A stretch of 64,000 nucleotides of DNA. Source: Syntrophosphaera sp035450685. GTDB taxonomy: Bacteria > Cloacimonadota > Cloacimonadia > Cloacimonadales > Cloacimonadaceae. Positions within the stretch are counted from its first letter, which is position 1. The number at the start of each line of letters is the position of its first letter. Under the pieces are notes generated by a model, which was not told the origin of the DNA, did not search any database, and saw only the letters and a program-made list of their open reading frames with translations. Of this stretch, positions 1 through 9,719 are shown piece after piece. The stretch covers positions 69,617 to 133,616 of the forward strand of contig DAOTNF010000004.1 of assembly GCA_035450685.1 (NCBI GenBank). Reading direction: 5' to 3'. Made by a program: the position numbers and the translations under genes.

Positions 1-1827
1 AGCGGCAACTATTACGTAGCCGGTTCTTTCTCAGGACGGGTAAGCTTCGGGTCTACTACTCTCGCCAGTAGCGGTTCCGGGGATATATTTGTGGGGAAAC
101 TGGACCCCTCCGGCAACTGGCTTTGGGCGAGAAAAGCGGGTGGTACCCTTCATGATGTAGCTTCATCCATTGCTGTCGATTCTGCGGGCAATGCCTACAT
201 TACTGGTAATTTCGCTTCCTCTGCACTTATATTTGTGTCGAGCACCTCCTTAAGATTGAACCGTAGCGGCGGAACTGACCTTTTTGTGGCTAAGATCAAC
301 AGCAATGGTGTCTGGCAGTGGGCAAGAAAGAACTCTGGCGGTGGAACCAGCCTGGATTTGGGAAACGCGATAGCGGTTGACGCAAATTCAAATGTCTATA
401 TGACCGGATATTTTAAAAACACAATATCCTTTACCACCGCTACAGGCGTGGACACGTTGACAGCTCAAACCAGTTCATACTATGATATGCTGGTCGCCAA
501 AATCAGCGGCAGCGGGGTCTGGCAGTGGGCGATCCAGGGTTCCGGAGCGACGATGGATCAAGGTAGTGGCATCGCTGTGGATAGTCAGGGCAATGCCTAT
601 GTGACAGGCGGGTTTAACTCTCCCACCCTGACCCTGGGCAATATAGTGATCATCAACCGCAGGGACACCACGTTTGACGGATTTGTCGCCAAAGTCAGCC
701 CTGAAGGGCAATGGCTGTGGGGGGACAGGTTTGGCGGCATTAACGCAGATTCCGGTTCTGCAATAACGGTTGATAGCTCAGATAATATCTATCTAACCGG
801 TTTCTTCAGCACCTCTGCATATTTTGGCAACTTAACTTTGACGTCCTCCGGTGGTTATGACGTGTTTGCGGCCAAATTGGATTCCTCTGGCACCTGGCTC
901 TGGGCCAGGAAGGCGGGTGGAGCAGGCTTTGATGAGGGTTTGGGAATATCCGTGGACGCCAATTCCAACGTATTTTTGGCTGGCAGGTTCACCGGCAGCG
1001 CAAACTTTGGATCGACCACGCTAACCAGTGCCACTGGCAATTTCAGCGATGCCTTTTTGTGCAAGCTGAACTCCGCGGGAGATTGGCAGTGGGCGCTTCA
1101 GGCAGGAGGAACAGGCACGGATATTGGGTATGGCGTTGTTGCCCACGGGGATTCAGAAGCTTTGCTCTGCGGTTGTTTCACTGATTCGTCGGACTTTTCT
1201 GGCACCATCCTGACCAGCGCAGGAATGTCAGACGCTTTCTTTGCCAGAATCGCGTTTCCACCTCCGACTCTGACTCTACTTTCCTTCATTGGCGGAGATT
1301 CTTATCCTGCCAATACAGTTCAGAACATCAACTGGACTGCCTCGTGGGTTGACAGTGTAAGATTGGACTACAGCCTGGATGGAGGATCCACATGGAATAC
1401 CATCAACAATGGCGAAGCTGTGCCAGCCGCATTGGGTTCCTGCGAATGGAACTTGCCCAACCTGAACAATTACCAGGCTAAGGTGCGGGTGAGCGATAGT
1501 GTCAATCCTGAACTTTTTGCGGTTTCCGATACCACCTTTGCGATAATCGTGCCGCCATTGGCGCCGGAAGCGGTACAGGTGGGACTCGACGATGCAAATC
1601 CTCAGAATTTCACCATCAGTTGGGAAGCTGTCACCCTGAACCAGAATGGCGAAAGCCTGGTTCCCGATGGCTATAGAATTTACTACTGCAACGAGTTCAA
1701 CGGCGATTCAACTGTGTTCCTTTTGCTGGCTGAAATCCGTGATGGCACCTGCACCAGTTACACCCACAACGACGCCACTCTGGATTTCGGTAACATATTC
1801 TACAAAATAGTAGCCTTCAAAGAATAA
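1..1827 (+). CDS. Secreted SBBP beta-propeller/Ig-like protein, 5' end outside window
   Basis: The frame is open from base 1, so the start codon and any signal peptide lie upstream of the window; 608 codons are visible. Up to about base 1250 the protein is a series of SBBP-type propeller blades, each with a D-x-x-(G/S)-N-x-(Y/F)-(V/I/L)-(T/A)-G strand and a W-x-W linker. An Ig-like module follows (about 1265-1550, 'SLDGGSTW'), then an FN3-like end ('FYKIVAF'). SBBP propellers are known from secreted and surface proteins; no catalytic residues are visible and the ligand is unknown. The propeller is almost the same DNA as in the next gene, but the C-terminal half is different and much shorter. 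A hairpin just downstream probably terminates it. Domain type is fairly sure, function is not. Confidence 0.85.
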   Translation, partial: SGNYYVAGSFSGRVSFGSTTLASSGSGDIFVGKLDPSGNWLWARKAGGTLHDVASSIAVDSAGNAYITGNFASSALIFVSSTSLRLNRSGGTDLFVAKINSNGVWQWARKNSGGGTSLDLGNAIAVDANSNVYMTGYFKNTISFTTATGVDTLTAQTSSYYDMLVAKISGSGVWQWAIQGSGATMDQGSGIAVDSQGNAYVTGGFNSPTLTLGNIVIINRRDTTFDGFVAKVSPEGQWLWGDRFGGINADSGSAITVDSSDNIYLTGFFSTSAYFGNLTLTSSGGYDVFAAKLDSSGTWLWARKAGGAGFDEGLGISVDANSNVFLAGRFTGSANFGSTTLTSATGNFSDAFLCKLNSAGDWQWALQAGGTGTDIGYGVVAHGDSEALLCGCFTDSSDFSGTILTSAGMSDAFFARIAFPPPTLTLLSFIGGDSYPANTVQNINWTASWVDSVRLDYSLDGGSTWNTINNGEAVPAALGSCEWNLPNLNNYQAKVRVSDSVNPELFAVSDTTFAIIVPPLAPEAVQVGLDDANPQNFTISWEAVTLNQNGESLVPDGYRIYYCNEFNGDSTVFLLLAEIRDGTCTSYTHNDATLDFGNIFYKIVAFKE

Positions 1828-1898
1828 CTAATTCGGCTGTTTTGACCCAATCCTTGTAGCAGCAATACTCCAGTTACTCATATTTGACATAGAAGCTT

Positions 1899-1955
1899 GA
1901 GCCTGGTTGTTTGGACTAACTACCAGTCCTATCTGCCAGGCTCTTTGCTGTTTGG
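1899..1955 (+). terminator. Probable intrinsic terminator after the first propeller gene
   Basis: An outer stem GAGCCTGG (1899-1906) / CCAGGCTC (1936-1943) encloses an inner stem GGACT/AGTCC and is followed by a T-rich run (TTTGCTGTTTGG). It lies about 70 bp after the stop codon. Seen directly; termination is inferred. Confidence 0.5.
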
Positions 1956-2112
1956 TTTCCGATGGAGAAAGTCTGCCTTGGCCTTCTGTTACTCCAAGCG
2001 TGCGTCATACATTTTTTATCCAAAAGTATATGAGTGATAAGAAAAAACTTGACTTGGAACGCATATACTGCCAATGGGAAACAATATTAACAATCCCTAA
2101 CATGAGGTTATC

Positions 2113-5100
2113 ATGAAACTAATCAAAATAAGCATCATTATACTATTTCTGGTTTTAGTCTGCGCAAGCCTCTTTGCCCAGGTTCCTGGATGGAATTGGG
2201 CAAAAGGTGTGGGTAGTGGAAGCGATGACATAAGTTATTCCGTAGCCAGAGACAATAGCGGCAACTATTACGTGGCTGGTTATTTCTCAGGGACGGCAAG
2301 CTTCGGGTCCACTAATCTCACCTGTAGCGGCTCCGGAGATATCTTTGTGGGCAAACTGGACCCCTCCGGCAACTGGCTTTGGGCGAGAAAAGCGGGTGGT
2401 ACCAGTCATGATGTAGCTTCATCCATTGCTGTCGATTCTGCTGGCAATGCCTACATTACTGGTAATTTCGCTTCCTCTGCACTTGTATTTGTGTCGAGCA
2501 CCTCCTTAAGATTGAACCGTAGCGGAACCACTGGAACTGACCTTTTTGTGGCTAAGATCAACAGCAATGGTGTCTGGCAGTGGGCAAGAAAGAACTCTGG
2601 CGGTGGAACCAGCCTGGATTTGGGAAACGCGATAGCGGTTGACGCAAATTCAAATGTCTATATGACCGGATATTTTAAAAACACAATATCCTTTACCACC
2701 GCTACAGGCGTGGACACGTTGACAGCTCAAACCAGTTCATACTATGATATGCTGGTCGCCAAAATCAGCGGCAGCGGGGTCTGGCAGTGGGCGATCCAGG
2801 GTTCCGGAGCGACGATGGATCAAGGTAGTGGCATCGCTGTGGATAGTCAGGGCAATGCCTATGTGACAGGCGGGTTTAACTCTCCCACCCTGACCCTGGG
2901 CAATATAGTGATCATCAACCGCAGGGACACCACGTTTGACGGATTTGTCGCCAAAGTCAGCCCTGAAGGGCAATGGCTGTGGGGGGACAGGTTTGGCGGC
3001 ATTAACGCAGATTCCGGTTCTGCAATAACGGTTGATAGCTCAGATAATATCTATCTAACCGGTTTCTTCAGCACCTCTGCATATTTTGGCAACTTAACTT
3101 TGACGTCCTCCGGTGGTTATGACGTGTTTGCGGCCAAATTGGATTCCTCTGGCACCTGGCTCTGGGCCAGGAAGGCGGGTGGAGCAGGCTTTGATGAGGG
3201 TTTGGGAATATCCGTGGACGCCAATTCCAACGTATTTTTGGCTGGCAGGTTCACCGGCAGCGCAAACTTTGGATCGACCACGCTAACCAGTGCCACTGGC
3301 AATTTCAGCGATGCCTTTTTGTGCAAGCTGAACTCCGCGGGAGATTGGCAGTGGGCGCTTCAGGCAGGAGGAACAGGCACGGATATTGGGTATGGCGTTG
3401 TTGCCCACGGGGATTCAGAAGCTTTGCTCTGCGGTTGTTTCACTGATTCGTCGGACTTTTCTGGCACCATCCTGACCAGCGCAGGAATGTCAGACGCTTT
3501 CTTTGCCAGAATAGCGGTTCCGCCTCTGACTCTGCTTTCTCCCAACGGAGGGGAAGCTTATGCGGCATCTTCAACCCAGGCCATCACCTGGACAGCCAAC
3601 GGGGTGGACACCGTGCTTCTGGATTACACCATGGATGGAGGAACAACCTGGACGACAATCACTGTTGACCCCGTGAGCGCTGGCTTGGGGAGCTATGACT
3701 GGGTATTGCCATACTCTGCCAGCAGCCAGGCTTTGGTGCGTGTGAGAAACTCGGTGGACTCAACTGTATTTGATGTCTCGGATGCCTATTTCAGTATCTA
3801 TTTGGCTGATGTCGCGCCAAATGCACCTTCAGACCTTGTGGCGGCTGTAGTGTCGTCAAGTCAGATCAATCTAACATGGACCGATAACTCGGATAACGAA
3901 CTCCAGTTTAAGATAGAAAGAAAAACCGGCTCCTCGGGCACCTGGACGCAGATAGGCACAGTTGATGCCAATACTGCGTCGTTTTCCAATACAGGCCTCA
4001 GCCAGAACACCACATATTACTACCGGGTGCTGGCCAGCAACCAGGCGGGAAACTCCGGCTACTCCAATGAAGCCAGCGGGGCCACGCCCTACGCTACCCC
4101 TGGCGCACCATCGGGATTGACGGCCACAGCACTTTCATACAACAGGATCAAGATCGATTGGACGGACAATTCCAGCATCGAGACCGGTTTTAAGATTGAG
4201 CGCAAGACAGGCTCTTCCGGCACCTGGTCCCAGATTGCGACTGTGGGCGCTAACGTCACCACCTACACCAATAGCAGCCTCAGCCAAAACACCACCTACT
4301 TCTACCGGGTGCGGGCATACAACAACAACGTAAACTCAGAGTATTCCAACGAGGCCAGCGCCACTACCCCGTACGCAACTCCCTCCGCGCCCTCCAACCT
4401 GAGAGCGACAGCGGTCTCCACTTCCCGGATCGATCTGTCCTGGACCGATAATTCGGGTGTGGAAACAGGTGTCAAGATCGAGAGAAAGACCGGAAGCTCC
4501 GGCACCTGGGCCCAGATCGCGATTGTGGGAGCCAACGTGACAGCCTATTCAAATACCGACCTTACACATGGCACCACATACTACTACCGCGTGCGAGCCT
4601 ACAATGTTAACGTCAATTCCGTGTATTCCAACGAAGCCTACGCTACCACGCTTGTCGCCACGCTGGAAGCCCCCGGGTCTTTGACCGCTTCGCCTGTCTC
4701 CGTTACCGGCATCGAGCTTTTATGGGTTGACAATTCCACGGAAGAAAACGGTTTCCAGGTGGAACGTAAAACGGAAGTGGAATCTGAATGGAGCCAGATA
4801 GCCCAAGTGCCCGCCAATAGCACCTCATATACGGACGAGTTGACTGCCTGGACTCAGACTATCAGCTATCGGGTGAGGGCTTTCAATGACATGACTGTCT
4901 CTGATTATTCAAACATTGCCAGCGTGGTGCCGCTTACCGCGCCTCAGGCTGCTTTCATCGCCACTCCTGTTTCTGGCTCCGCTCCACTCACGGTGCAGTT
5001 TACGGATCAGTCCACTGCCGGAACGGGAAGCATTGTTTCATGGCATTGGGATTTTGGCGATGGAGGGAGTTCGGAGGAGGCAAATCCGTTTTACACCTAT

Positions 5101-5916
5101 CAGAACCCCGGGCTTTACACGGTTGGCTTAACTGTGATTGACAGCTATCAAAACAGCGACGTTTTGACCCAGACAGACTGTATTACAGTGCTTTCCGATG
5201 CTCCCAATCTCGAGTTGCTGAGCCCCGCCAGCATGGATTTTGGCACCCTTGCCATCGACTCCGTATCACCCTATCAACCGGTGATTATCAGGAATACCGG
5301 ACTCACCGATCTGCATATCTCGGAGGTCGGTTTTATCTCCGCTTCCGGGCAGTTTGAGGTTATGGAGTGGCAGAGTGGTATGAGCATTGCTCCGGGAGCC
5401 ACGGATTCTCTCTTTGTGCGCTACGCGCCCCAGAGCGTGGGCGATGCCGCGGATTTCCTGCAGATACTGAATGATTCCGCCAACCAGCCCGATTGCAGGG
5501 TCCGGCTTCTGGGCAAAGCGATCGTGCCCGTACCGCTTCCTCCCGCCAATCTGCAGATCGGGATTCAGGGGGTGAACACCGTGCTCTCCTGGGATCCGGT
5601 TACCCAAAACACGGCCGGGGGCCCCATCGTTACAGATTATTACTTTGTATATACAAGCGCCATGGATTCCCAGAATGGATTCATCTTCCACGGCCTCACC
5701 CCAGATTGCGCTTATTCCCATCCCTACGTGCTGCTTGTGGAGCCCAGGGTGTTCTACAAGGTCAAAGCCGTGGTGCTTAACCAGGCGGTAAAAGCAAAAG
5801 CACCTTCCAAGGATGTGTTGGATTTATATCTGAAAGATCATCTGAAGCCCGGCATGAGCGAATCAGAAGTGAGCCAGGTGCTCGATTCTGCCGGGAAGCT
5901 GTATCTGAATAAATAG
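2113..5916 (+). CDS. Large secreted multidomain protein: 7-blade SBBP propeller, Ig, FN3 x4, PKD, ASH-like
   Basis: 1267 residues. A signal peptide (residues 1-22, hydrophobic core ending SLFA-Q) follows an ATG with GAGG just upstream. Modules in order: seven SBBP blades (about 24-466); an Ig-like module (472-563); four FN3 domains (569-943), of which the first three share the motif KIERKTGSSGTW; a PKD domain (943-1026, 'WDFGDG'); an ASH/HYDIN-like beta domain (1031-1136, 'MDFGTLAI'); a last FN3-like module. A 45-residue charged tail, absent from the upstream paralogue, contains 'KPGMSESEVSQVLD', which resembles the SmpA/OmlA motif, though that may be chance. There is no LPxTG motif or FlgD-like tail. 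Probably exported and surface-attached or released; adhesion or polymer binding is an inference from the domain mix. Its propeller is a recent copy of the one in the preceding gene. Confidence 0.9.
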   Translation: MKLIKISIIILFLVLVCASLFAQVPGWNWAKGVGSGSDDISYSVARDNSGNYYVAGYFSGTASFGSTNLTCSGSGDIFVGKLDPSGNWLWARKAGGTSHDVASSIAVDSAGNAYITGNFASSALVFVSSTSLRLNRSGTTGTDLFVAKINSNGVWQWARKNSGGGTSLDLGNAIAVDANSNVYMTGYFKNTISFTTATGVDTLTAQTSSYYDMLVAKISGSGVWQWAIQGSGATMDQGSGIAVDSQGNAYVTGGFNSPTLTLGNIVIINRRDTTFDGFVAKVSPEGQWLWGDRFGGINADSGSAITVDSSDNIYLTGFFSTSAYFGNLTLTSSGGYDVFAAKLDSSGTWLWARKAGGAGFDEGLGISVDANSNVFLAGRFTGSANFGSTTLTSATGNFSDAFLCKLNSAGDWQWALQAGGTGTDIGYGVVAHGDSEALLCGCFTDSSDFSGTILTSAGMSDAFFARIAVPPLTLLSPNGGEAYAASSTQAITWTANGVDTVLLDYTMDGGTTWTTITVDPVSAGLGSYDWVLPYSASSQALVRVRNSVDSTVFDVSDAYFSIYLADVAPNAPSDLVAAVVSSSQINLTWTDNSDNELQFKIERKTGSSGTWTQIGTVDANTASFSNTGLSQNTTYYYRVLASNQAGNSGYSNEASGATPYATPGAPSGLTATALSYNRIKIDWTDNSSIETGFKIERKTGSSGTWSQIATVGANVTTYTNSSLSQNTTYFYRVRAYNNNVNSEYSNEASATTPYATPSAPSNLRATAVSTSRIDLSWTDNSGVETGVKIERKTGSSGTWAQIAIVGANVTAYSNTDLTHGTTYYYRVRAYNVNVNSVYSNEAYATTLVATLEAPGSLTASPVSVTGIELLWVDNSTEENGFQVERKTEVESEWSQIAQVPANSTSYTDELTAWTQTISYRVRAFNDMTVSDYSNIASVVPLTAPQAAFIATPVSGSAPLTVQFTDQSTAGTGSIVSWHWDFGDGGSSEEANPFYTYQNPGLYTVGLTVIDSYQNSDVLTQTDCITVLSDAPNLELLSPASMDFGTLAIDSVSPYQPVIIRNTGLTDLHISEVGFISASGQFEVMEWQSGMSIAPGATDSLFVRYAPQSVGDAADFLQILNDSANQPDCRVRLLGKAIVPVPLPPANLQIGIQGVNTVLSWDPVTQNTAGGPIVTDYYFVYTSAMDSQNGFIFHGLTPDCAYSHPYVLLVEPRVFYKVKAVVLNQAVKAKAPSKDVLDLYLKDHLKPGMSESEVSQVLDSAGKLYLNK

Positions 5917-5955
5917 CGGTTCTTGTGGTTTCCCCGAGCTTTGCCTCTCATGTCT

Positions 5956-6064
5956 CCCTCATTTGCTGGCAGAGGTCGGGGAAGCATCATCCTTAGGTCA
6001 TCCTTATAAAAGTTAAGGATGACCTAAGCTTGACCCAAGGTTGTCCAAGGGATGCAAATGAGGG
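5956..6064. repeat. Repeat family A, copy 1 (inverted ends plus internal hairpin)
   Basis: Perfect 11-bp inverted ends CCCTCATTTGC (5956-5966) / GCAAATGAGGG (6054-6064) enclose a 13-bp stem TAGGTCATCCTTA / TAAGGATGACCTA. Related copies lie near 29211, 42993 and 51184. The internal stem could also end transcription of the gene at 2113-5916 and of the convergent gene at 6091. Confidence 0.75.
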
Positions 6065-6090
6065 CCATATAACAGGCCGGAGGGTTTAAC

Positions 6091-7032
6091 TCATTTGCAG
6101 ATTGTGACATACATCACACCGCCGCTGGCGGAGCCAAAATAACCAAGAGCGTTGTGGACTCCTCCGTAGAGGTAGCCTTCGGGCATATTGACGTAGTTGT
6201 AATAGTTGTCGTCCAAGATGTAGGACTTTATCCTGTAGCGCCCGTAGAACATAAAGACTTGGCTATAACCCCTTAGCATGATGTAGTTGTCCGGCAGGCC
6301 TTGCTGAGGCCCAGATCTGAATCTTACAGCCGAGCTTATTCTGCGGATGGTTTCTCCACTTGAGTTGTACGTCTCTTCCATAGAGGCATCCGGATGTACC
6401 ATACCCATGATCTGGGTGGTATATTCCAGATCGGTGCTAAACTCTTCCAAACAATAGAATTCGCTGAAGAAATTGTAGTTTCCGGCGATCTGTCCAGTGT
6501 TGAGCACCAGGGGGAAGTCACTGTCTATCCTGTTGAAAGGCATTTGGTTTTGGGTCTGCTCATCGAAAGAATAGCCCTCTCCGTCAGCATTGTTGCCATA
6601 CACATCTGTTTCCAGCGTAATGGCCTGGGGTACTGTGGTTTCCGCCCAAATCACAGGCTGATAGCCGGGGATCCTCGCTTCGATCCGGTAGCGATGCTCC
6701 GCTTCTATCAGGCGCTGTTCCGGATCCAGATAGGCGGGCAGGATTCCCGCCATGCCAGGCTGCAGCGTGAACTCCTGGCCGGAGGTCAGATCGCGCAGGG
6801 TTATTTTCGCATCGGTTACAAAGATCTGCAGATAGTTGAAGTCTTCAATCTCCGAACTGCGGGTCAGATACACAGGATGCTCCTCGTTCAGCGGTTGCCC
6901 TGCTACCAGCAGAGCCGAAAGCGAGTAAACCTCGCCTTTGAAGCGCGGGCCGGAGGTTGATTCGCAGGAAAACAGGAGGAGCATGGCAAAAAGAGCCAGA
7001 AGAAGTAAGATTTTTCTCATGATTTTTACCAT
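6091..7032 (-). CDS. DUF4249-like outer-membrane lipoprotein, partner of the TonB receptor
   Basis: 313 residues. The N-terminus is a lipoprotein signal (MRKILLLLALFAMLLLFSC) with the lipidated Cys at the end of the hydrophobic stretch, so the mature protein should be membrane anchored. The remainder is beta-rich ('YSLSALLVAGQPLNEEHPVYLTRS', 'GYQPVIWAETTVP'), as in DUF4249 lipoproteins, which in Bacteroidetes-like genomes are coded next to a TonB-dependent receptor. Here it overlaps the receptor's stop by 7 bp, so the two are cotranscribed. The overlapping ATG at 7032 or the ATG at 7020 could be the start; the second gives a more usual signal peptide. It may cap or present substrate to the receptor; the substrate is unknown. 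Family call is from overall resemblance. Confidence 0.8.
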   Translation of the reverse strand: MVKIMRKILLLLALFAMLLLFSCESTSGPRFKGEVYSLSALLVAGQPLNEEHPVYLTRSSEIEDFNYLQIFVTDAKITLRDLTSGQEFTLQPGMAGILPAYLDPEQRLIEAEHRYRIEARIPGYQPVIWAETTVPQAITLETDVYGNNADGEGYSFDEQTQNQMPFNRIDSDFPLVLNTGQIAGNYNFFSEFYCLEEFSTDLEYTTQIMGMVHPDASMEETYNSSGETIRRISSAVRFRSGPQQGLPDNYIMLRGYSQVFMFYGRYRIKSYILDDNYYNYVNMPEGYLYGGVHNALGYFGSASGGVMYVTICK

Positions 7033-9347
7033 TGTACGTTGATTCCCACAAAGGGTAGAAAGGGAAACTGGGCACTGTCGTTATGCTTCAGCAGCAGACC
7101 GCCTTCTTCCAAGGTCAGAAAGTAGCTGCGGGAGCCGATGTTTTTGCGGTTGAACACGTTGATCACCTCAAGGTACGGTTCGATGGAGCCCCACTTGGTG
7201 ACCCACTCATATTTGGTGCTAAGATCGAGGCGGATATAGGCTGGCAGCCTTTCTTTGTCGGAATAGCTGTAGATGATCTGAAAATCCTCGCCGTCGAAGT
7301 AGATGCGTTCAGGGAGGGAGGTTGGCTGGCCTGTATTGTAGCTGAAGTTGACACCCAGCTTGAGATCAGCGCCAAACACCTGAAACCCGCTATTCTGGCT
7401 CACATTGAAGGTTTCCACCAATGAAATGGCGTGGGTGCGGTCGTAGCGGGGGTAGAAGTATTCGCTTTGGCCTGTATCGGGATTGATGTTGGTGCCCTCC
7501 ATTTTCCTACGCGTTTGGCTTAGCGTGTAGCCGATAAAGCCCTGCAGTCCCCGCCAATCATTACGGAGCATCAGGTCAATCCCATAGGTGTGGCCTTTGC
7601 CCACATGAAACACATCGGCCAGGGTGCCGGTGTCGTTGTTCCAGCTAAACTCGGTGGCTACGTTGTATTGCAGCAGGTTGTTATAGCTCTTGTAATAGGT
7701 TTCCAGATCAAAGTTGAAGAAGCGGCTCAACTCACGCTTGTAACCCAGAATGTAATGAGCGGAAAGGCCAGGATCAAGGCTTCCATCCAAAGGAATCCAC
7801 ACATCCATGGGAGTGCTTATTTCCATGGACATCAAAGTCAGATACTGGTGATAGAGGCCATAGTTCAGATACACGCTTTCTCCCTCGCGCAGGCGGCGAC
7901 GCAGGGACAGGCGCGGCTCCAGATTGATGTAGGCGGCATCCGGTGCTTGAGAGGGACGCACAGAGAGTGTGTGGTACAGGTTTGCCCGCAAACCGGGCTG
8001 CAGGGTCCAGTAGCCGTCTATCTCCCAAACCTCCTGCAGGAAAGCCGCCGTGGTGAGCGATGAGACCTTCACGTCGGGCAGCGCGTTCTGCTGGAACTGA
8101 TAGCTGGTGCCCATCTTCAGCCAGGTGTTGTTCCATTTCAGTTCCAGGCCTCCATCCAGCAGATGCCGGTTGTTCGGTTTCCAACTGAGGAGGGCTTTGG
8201 CGGTGAGGTCGTGGATGCCGTTTTTGCGTTCCACGGTTGTTTCGCCCTCTTTGGTGTTCTGGCTGAAGTTGTTGGTGAACTCGCTGCCAGCCAGCACAAA
8301 TTGGGAAAACAGCCGGGGACTGAAAAGGTGCACCCACTGGGTGGTAAAAGTCTTGTTCCCCCATGCCAAATCCAGGACGGGGCCATAATCAAAACTGAGA
8401 TCATCCCTGCCAAAATATGTGCTTATGCTCAGTTTGTCCTTGTCTCCCAGATCCCAATTCAATTTGAAGTGGCCATCGTAAAAATAGTAATCCGGCAGTT
8501 CGTCGTAGAAGGCCTTGAGCAGTTCCACATAGGTTCTGCGTATGGAGCCCATGTAGGAGCCTCTTTGCGAACCAATTTTCCAGGGGCCCTCCAAGGTCGC
8601 AGAGGATGAGATCAGGCTCCAGCGGGCGACTCCCTGGTGATGCACACGGTTCCCCTGCCGGTTGAGCACATCCAGCACGGAAGACATTCTGCCTCCATAC
8701 TTAGCCGGATATCCGCCTTTTATCAGTTCCACGCTTTCCACGGCATCGGTGTTGAAGGTGCTGAAGATGCCGCCAAAGTGGTTGGGATTGTACACATCGA
8801 TGTCATCCAGCAGGATCAGGTTTTGATCGGGAGAACCGCCCCGGACATAGAGTCCGGAAGAAAAATCGGAGATCGGGGCCACGCCGGGCAGGGTGAGGAC
8901 CGCTCGGAAGATATCGGCTTCCACCGGAGAAACCACGCTCTGGATGTCTTCGCTTCCACGGTGGATCGTGCCAGTGCGGATTTGAGGGCCTTCATAGGTG
9001 GCTTCCGCCGTGGCGCTCACCACCACCTTGCTGAGTTCCACCGAACTCTTATCCAGGCTGACATTGACCACGGCGTCCGGGGAATGCTCGCTTACCTCAA
9101 ATTCCACGCTTTTGGGCAGGCTCGAAATCTGGCTGAATTGCAGGGTGTATCGACCGTGTTCTTTGAGCGTGATCACATAGTAGCCTTTTCTGTTAGTCTG
9201 ACCGCCTATGCCCGTTCCGGCTACAACTACATTAACGTATTGCATCGGTTCGGCGCTTCCGGACCGGGTCACAAAACCGCTGACGGTAGCCGCAAAGGCA
9301 CTGGCGCAAAGCAGCAGGCAGCAGAGGGTTGCAGTTAATCGTAGCAT
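7026..9347 (-). CDS. TonB-dependent outer-membrane receptor with carboxypeptidase-like N-domain
   Basis: 773 residues. Signal peptide (1-19, 'LLLCASAFA-A'), then a CarboxypepD_reg-like beta-sandwich (about 20-100, 'GFVTRSGSAEPMQYVNVVV'), a plug domain (about 105-230, 'LPGVAPISDFSSGLYVRGG', 'LLDDIDVYNPNHFGG', 'VELIKGGYPAKYGGRMS') and a 22-strand-type barrel ending in an aromatic residue (GINVQW). Receptors of this class import large or scarce substrates using TonB-ExbBD energy; no TonB system is in the window. The lipoprotein gene downstream overlaps it. A purine-rich stretch (AAGGTCAGGA) precedes the ATG. Substrate cannot be read from the sequence. Confidence 0.93.
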   Translation of the reverse strand: MLRLTATLCCLLLCASAFAATVSGFVTRSGSAEPMQYVNVVVAGTGIGGQTNRKGYYVITLKEHGRYTLQFSQISSLPKSVEFEVSEHSPDAVVNVSLDKSSVELSKVVVSATAEATYEGPQIRTGTIHRGSEDIQSVVSPVEADIFRAVLTLPGVAPISDFSSGLYVRGGSPDQNLILLDDIDVYNPNHFGGIFSTFNTDAVESVELIKGGYPAKYGGRMSSVLDVLNRQGNRVHHQGVARWSLISSSATLEGPWKIGSQRGSYMGSIRRTYVELLKAFYDELPDYYFYDGHFKLNWDLGDKDKLSISTYFGRDDLSFDYGPVLDLAWGNKTFTTQWVHLFSPRLFSQFVLAGSEFTNNFSQNTKEGETTVERKNGIHDLTAKALLSWKPNNRHLLDGGLELKWNNTWLKMGTSYQFQQNALPDVKVSSLTTAAFLQEVWEIDGYWTLQPGLRANLYHTLSVRPSQAPDAAYINLEPRLSLRRRLREGESVYLNYGLYHQYLTLMSMEISTPMDVWIPLDGSLDPGLSAHYILGYKRELSRFFNFDLETYYKSYNNLLQYNVATEFSWNNDTGTLADVFHVGKGHTYGIDLMLRNDWRGLQGFIGYTLSQTRRKMEGTNINPDTGQSEYFYPRYDRTHAISLVETFNVSQNSGFQVFGADLKLGVNFSYNTGQPTSLPERIYFDGEDFQIIYSYSDKERLPAYIRLDLSTKYEWVTKWGSIEPYLEVINVFNRKNIGSRSYFLTLEEGGLLLKHNDSAQFPFLPFVGINVQW

Positions 9348-9719
9348 AGTTTCCTGACCTTCTTTTTCTTTTTTTCAAGCAAAGCTGATTTCAAGCATTA
9401 GCAGTCAACCCATAATCGCAATACCAGCGATCGCTGTCCCGTTGATTTTCGGCTACCGTTGGGGGGGAGTGTCATCTGGGGATAAAATGGGGATTGGTAA
9501 ACAGGGGCAAAAAGAAGAGCCGGAATCACTTCCGGCTGCTCCTTGTATCACAAAAGCCTTGTCGGCTGTCAGTTCAAGACAATTTTGGAAGGTTTTCTTC
9601 CCGACTTGTTAGATTCGGCGGTCACTTCGGTCTCGTTGCCTTTGACCAGCAGGGGAATCCTGAAAAGATACGTTGATATAAACATCATTTTCCATAATGA
9701 CAAGGCAGCGGTGGCAGGC
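9348..9719. other. Intergenic region between ctp and the TonB receptor
   Basis: 372 bp. It holds the terminator at 9508-9537 and the receptor's leader. A minus-strand reading frame (stop at 9569) runs out of the 3' end of the protease gene in another frame; I do not support it as a gene. A TTGACT at 9403-9408 (minus) could be a -35 box for the receptor, but no convincing -10 follows. Confidence 0.5.
9508..9537 (-). terminator. Intrinsic terminator of the 17-gene minus-strand run
   Basis: Read on the minus strand, AGCCGGAA-GTGA-TTCCGGCT is a perfect 8-bp stem with a 4-nt loop followed by CTTCTTTTT. It lies about 180 bp past the protease stop codon. Confidence 0.8.

Noticed and set aside
475..3326. 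Pairs of identical antisense frames inside the two propeller genes
   Set aside because: Their identity is a by-product of the DNA duplication; they have no start signals of their own.
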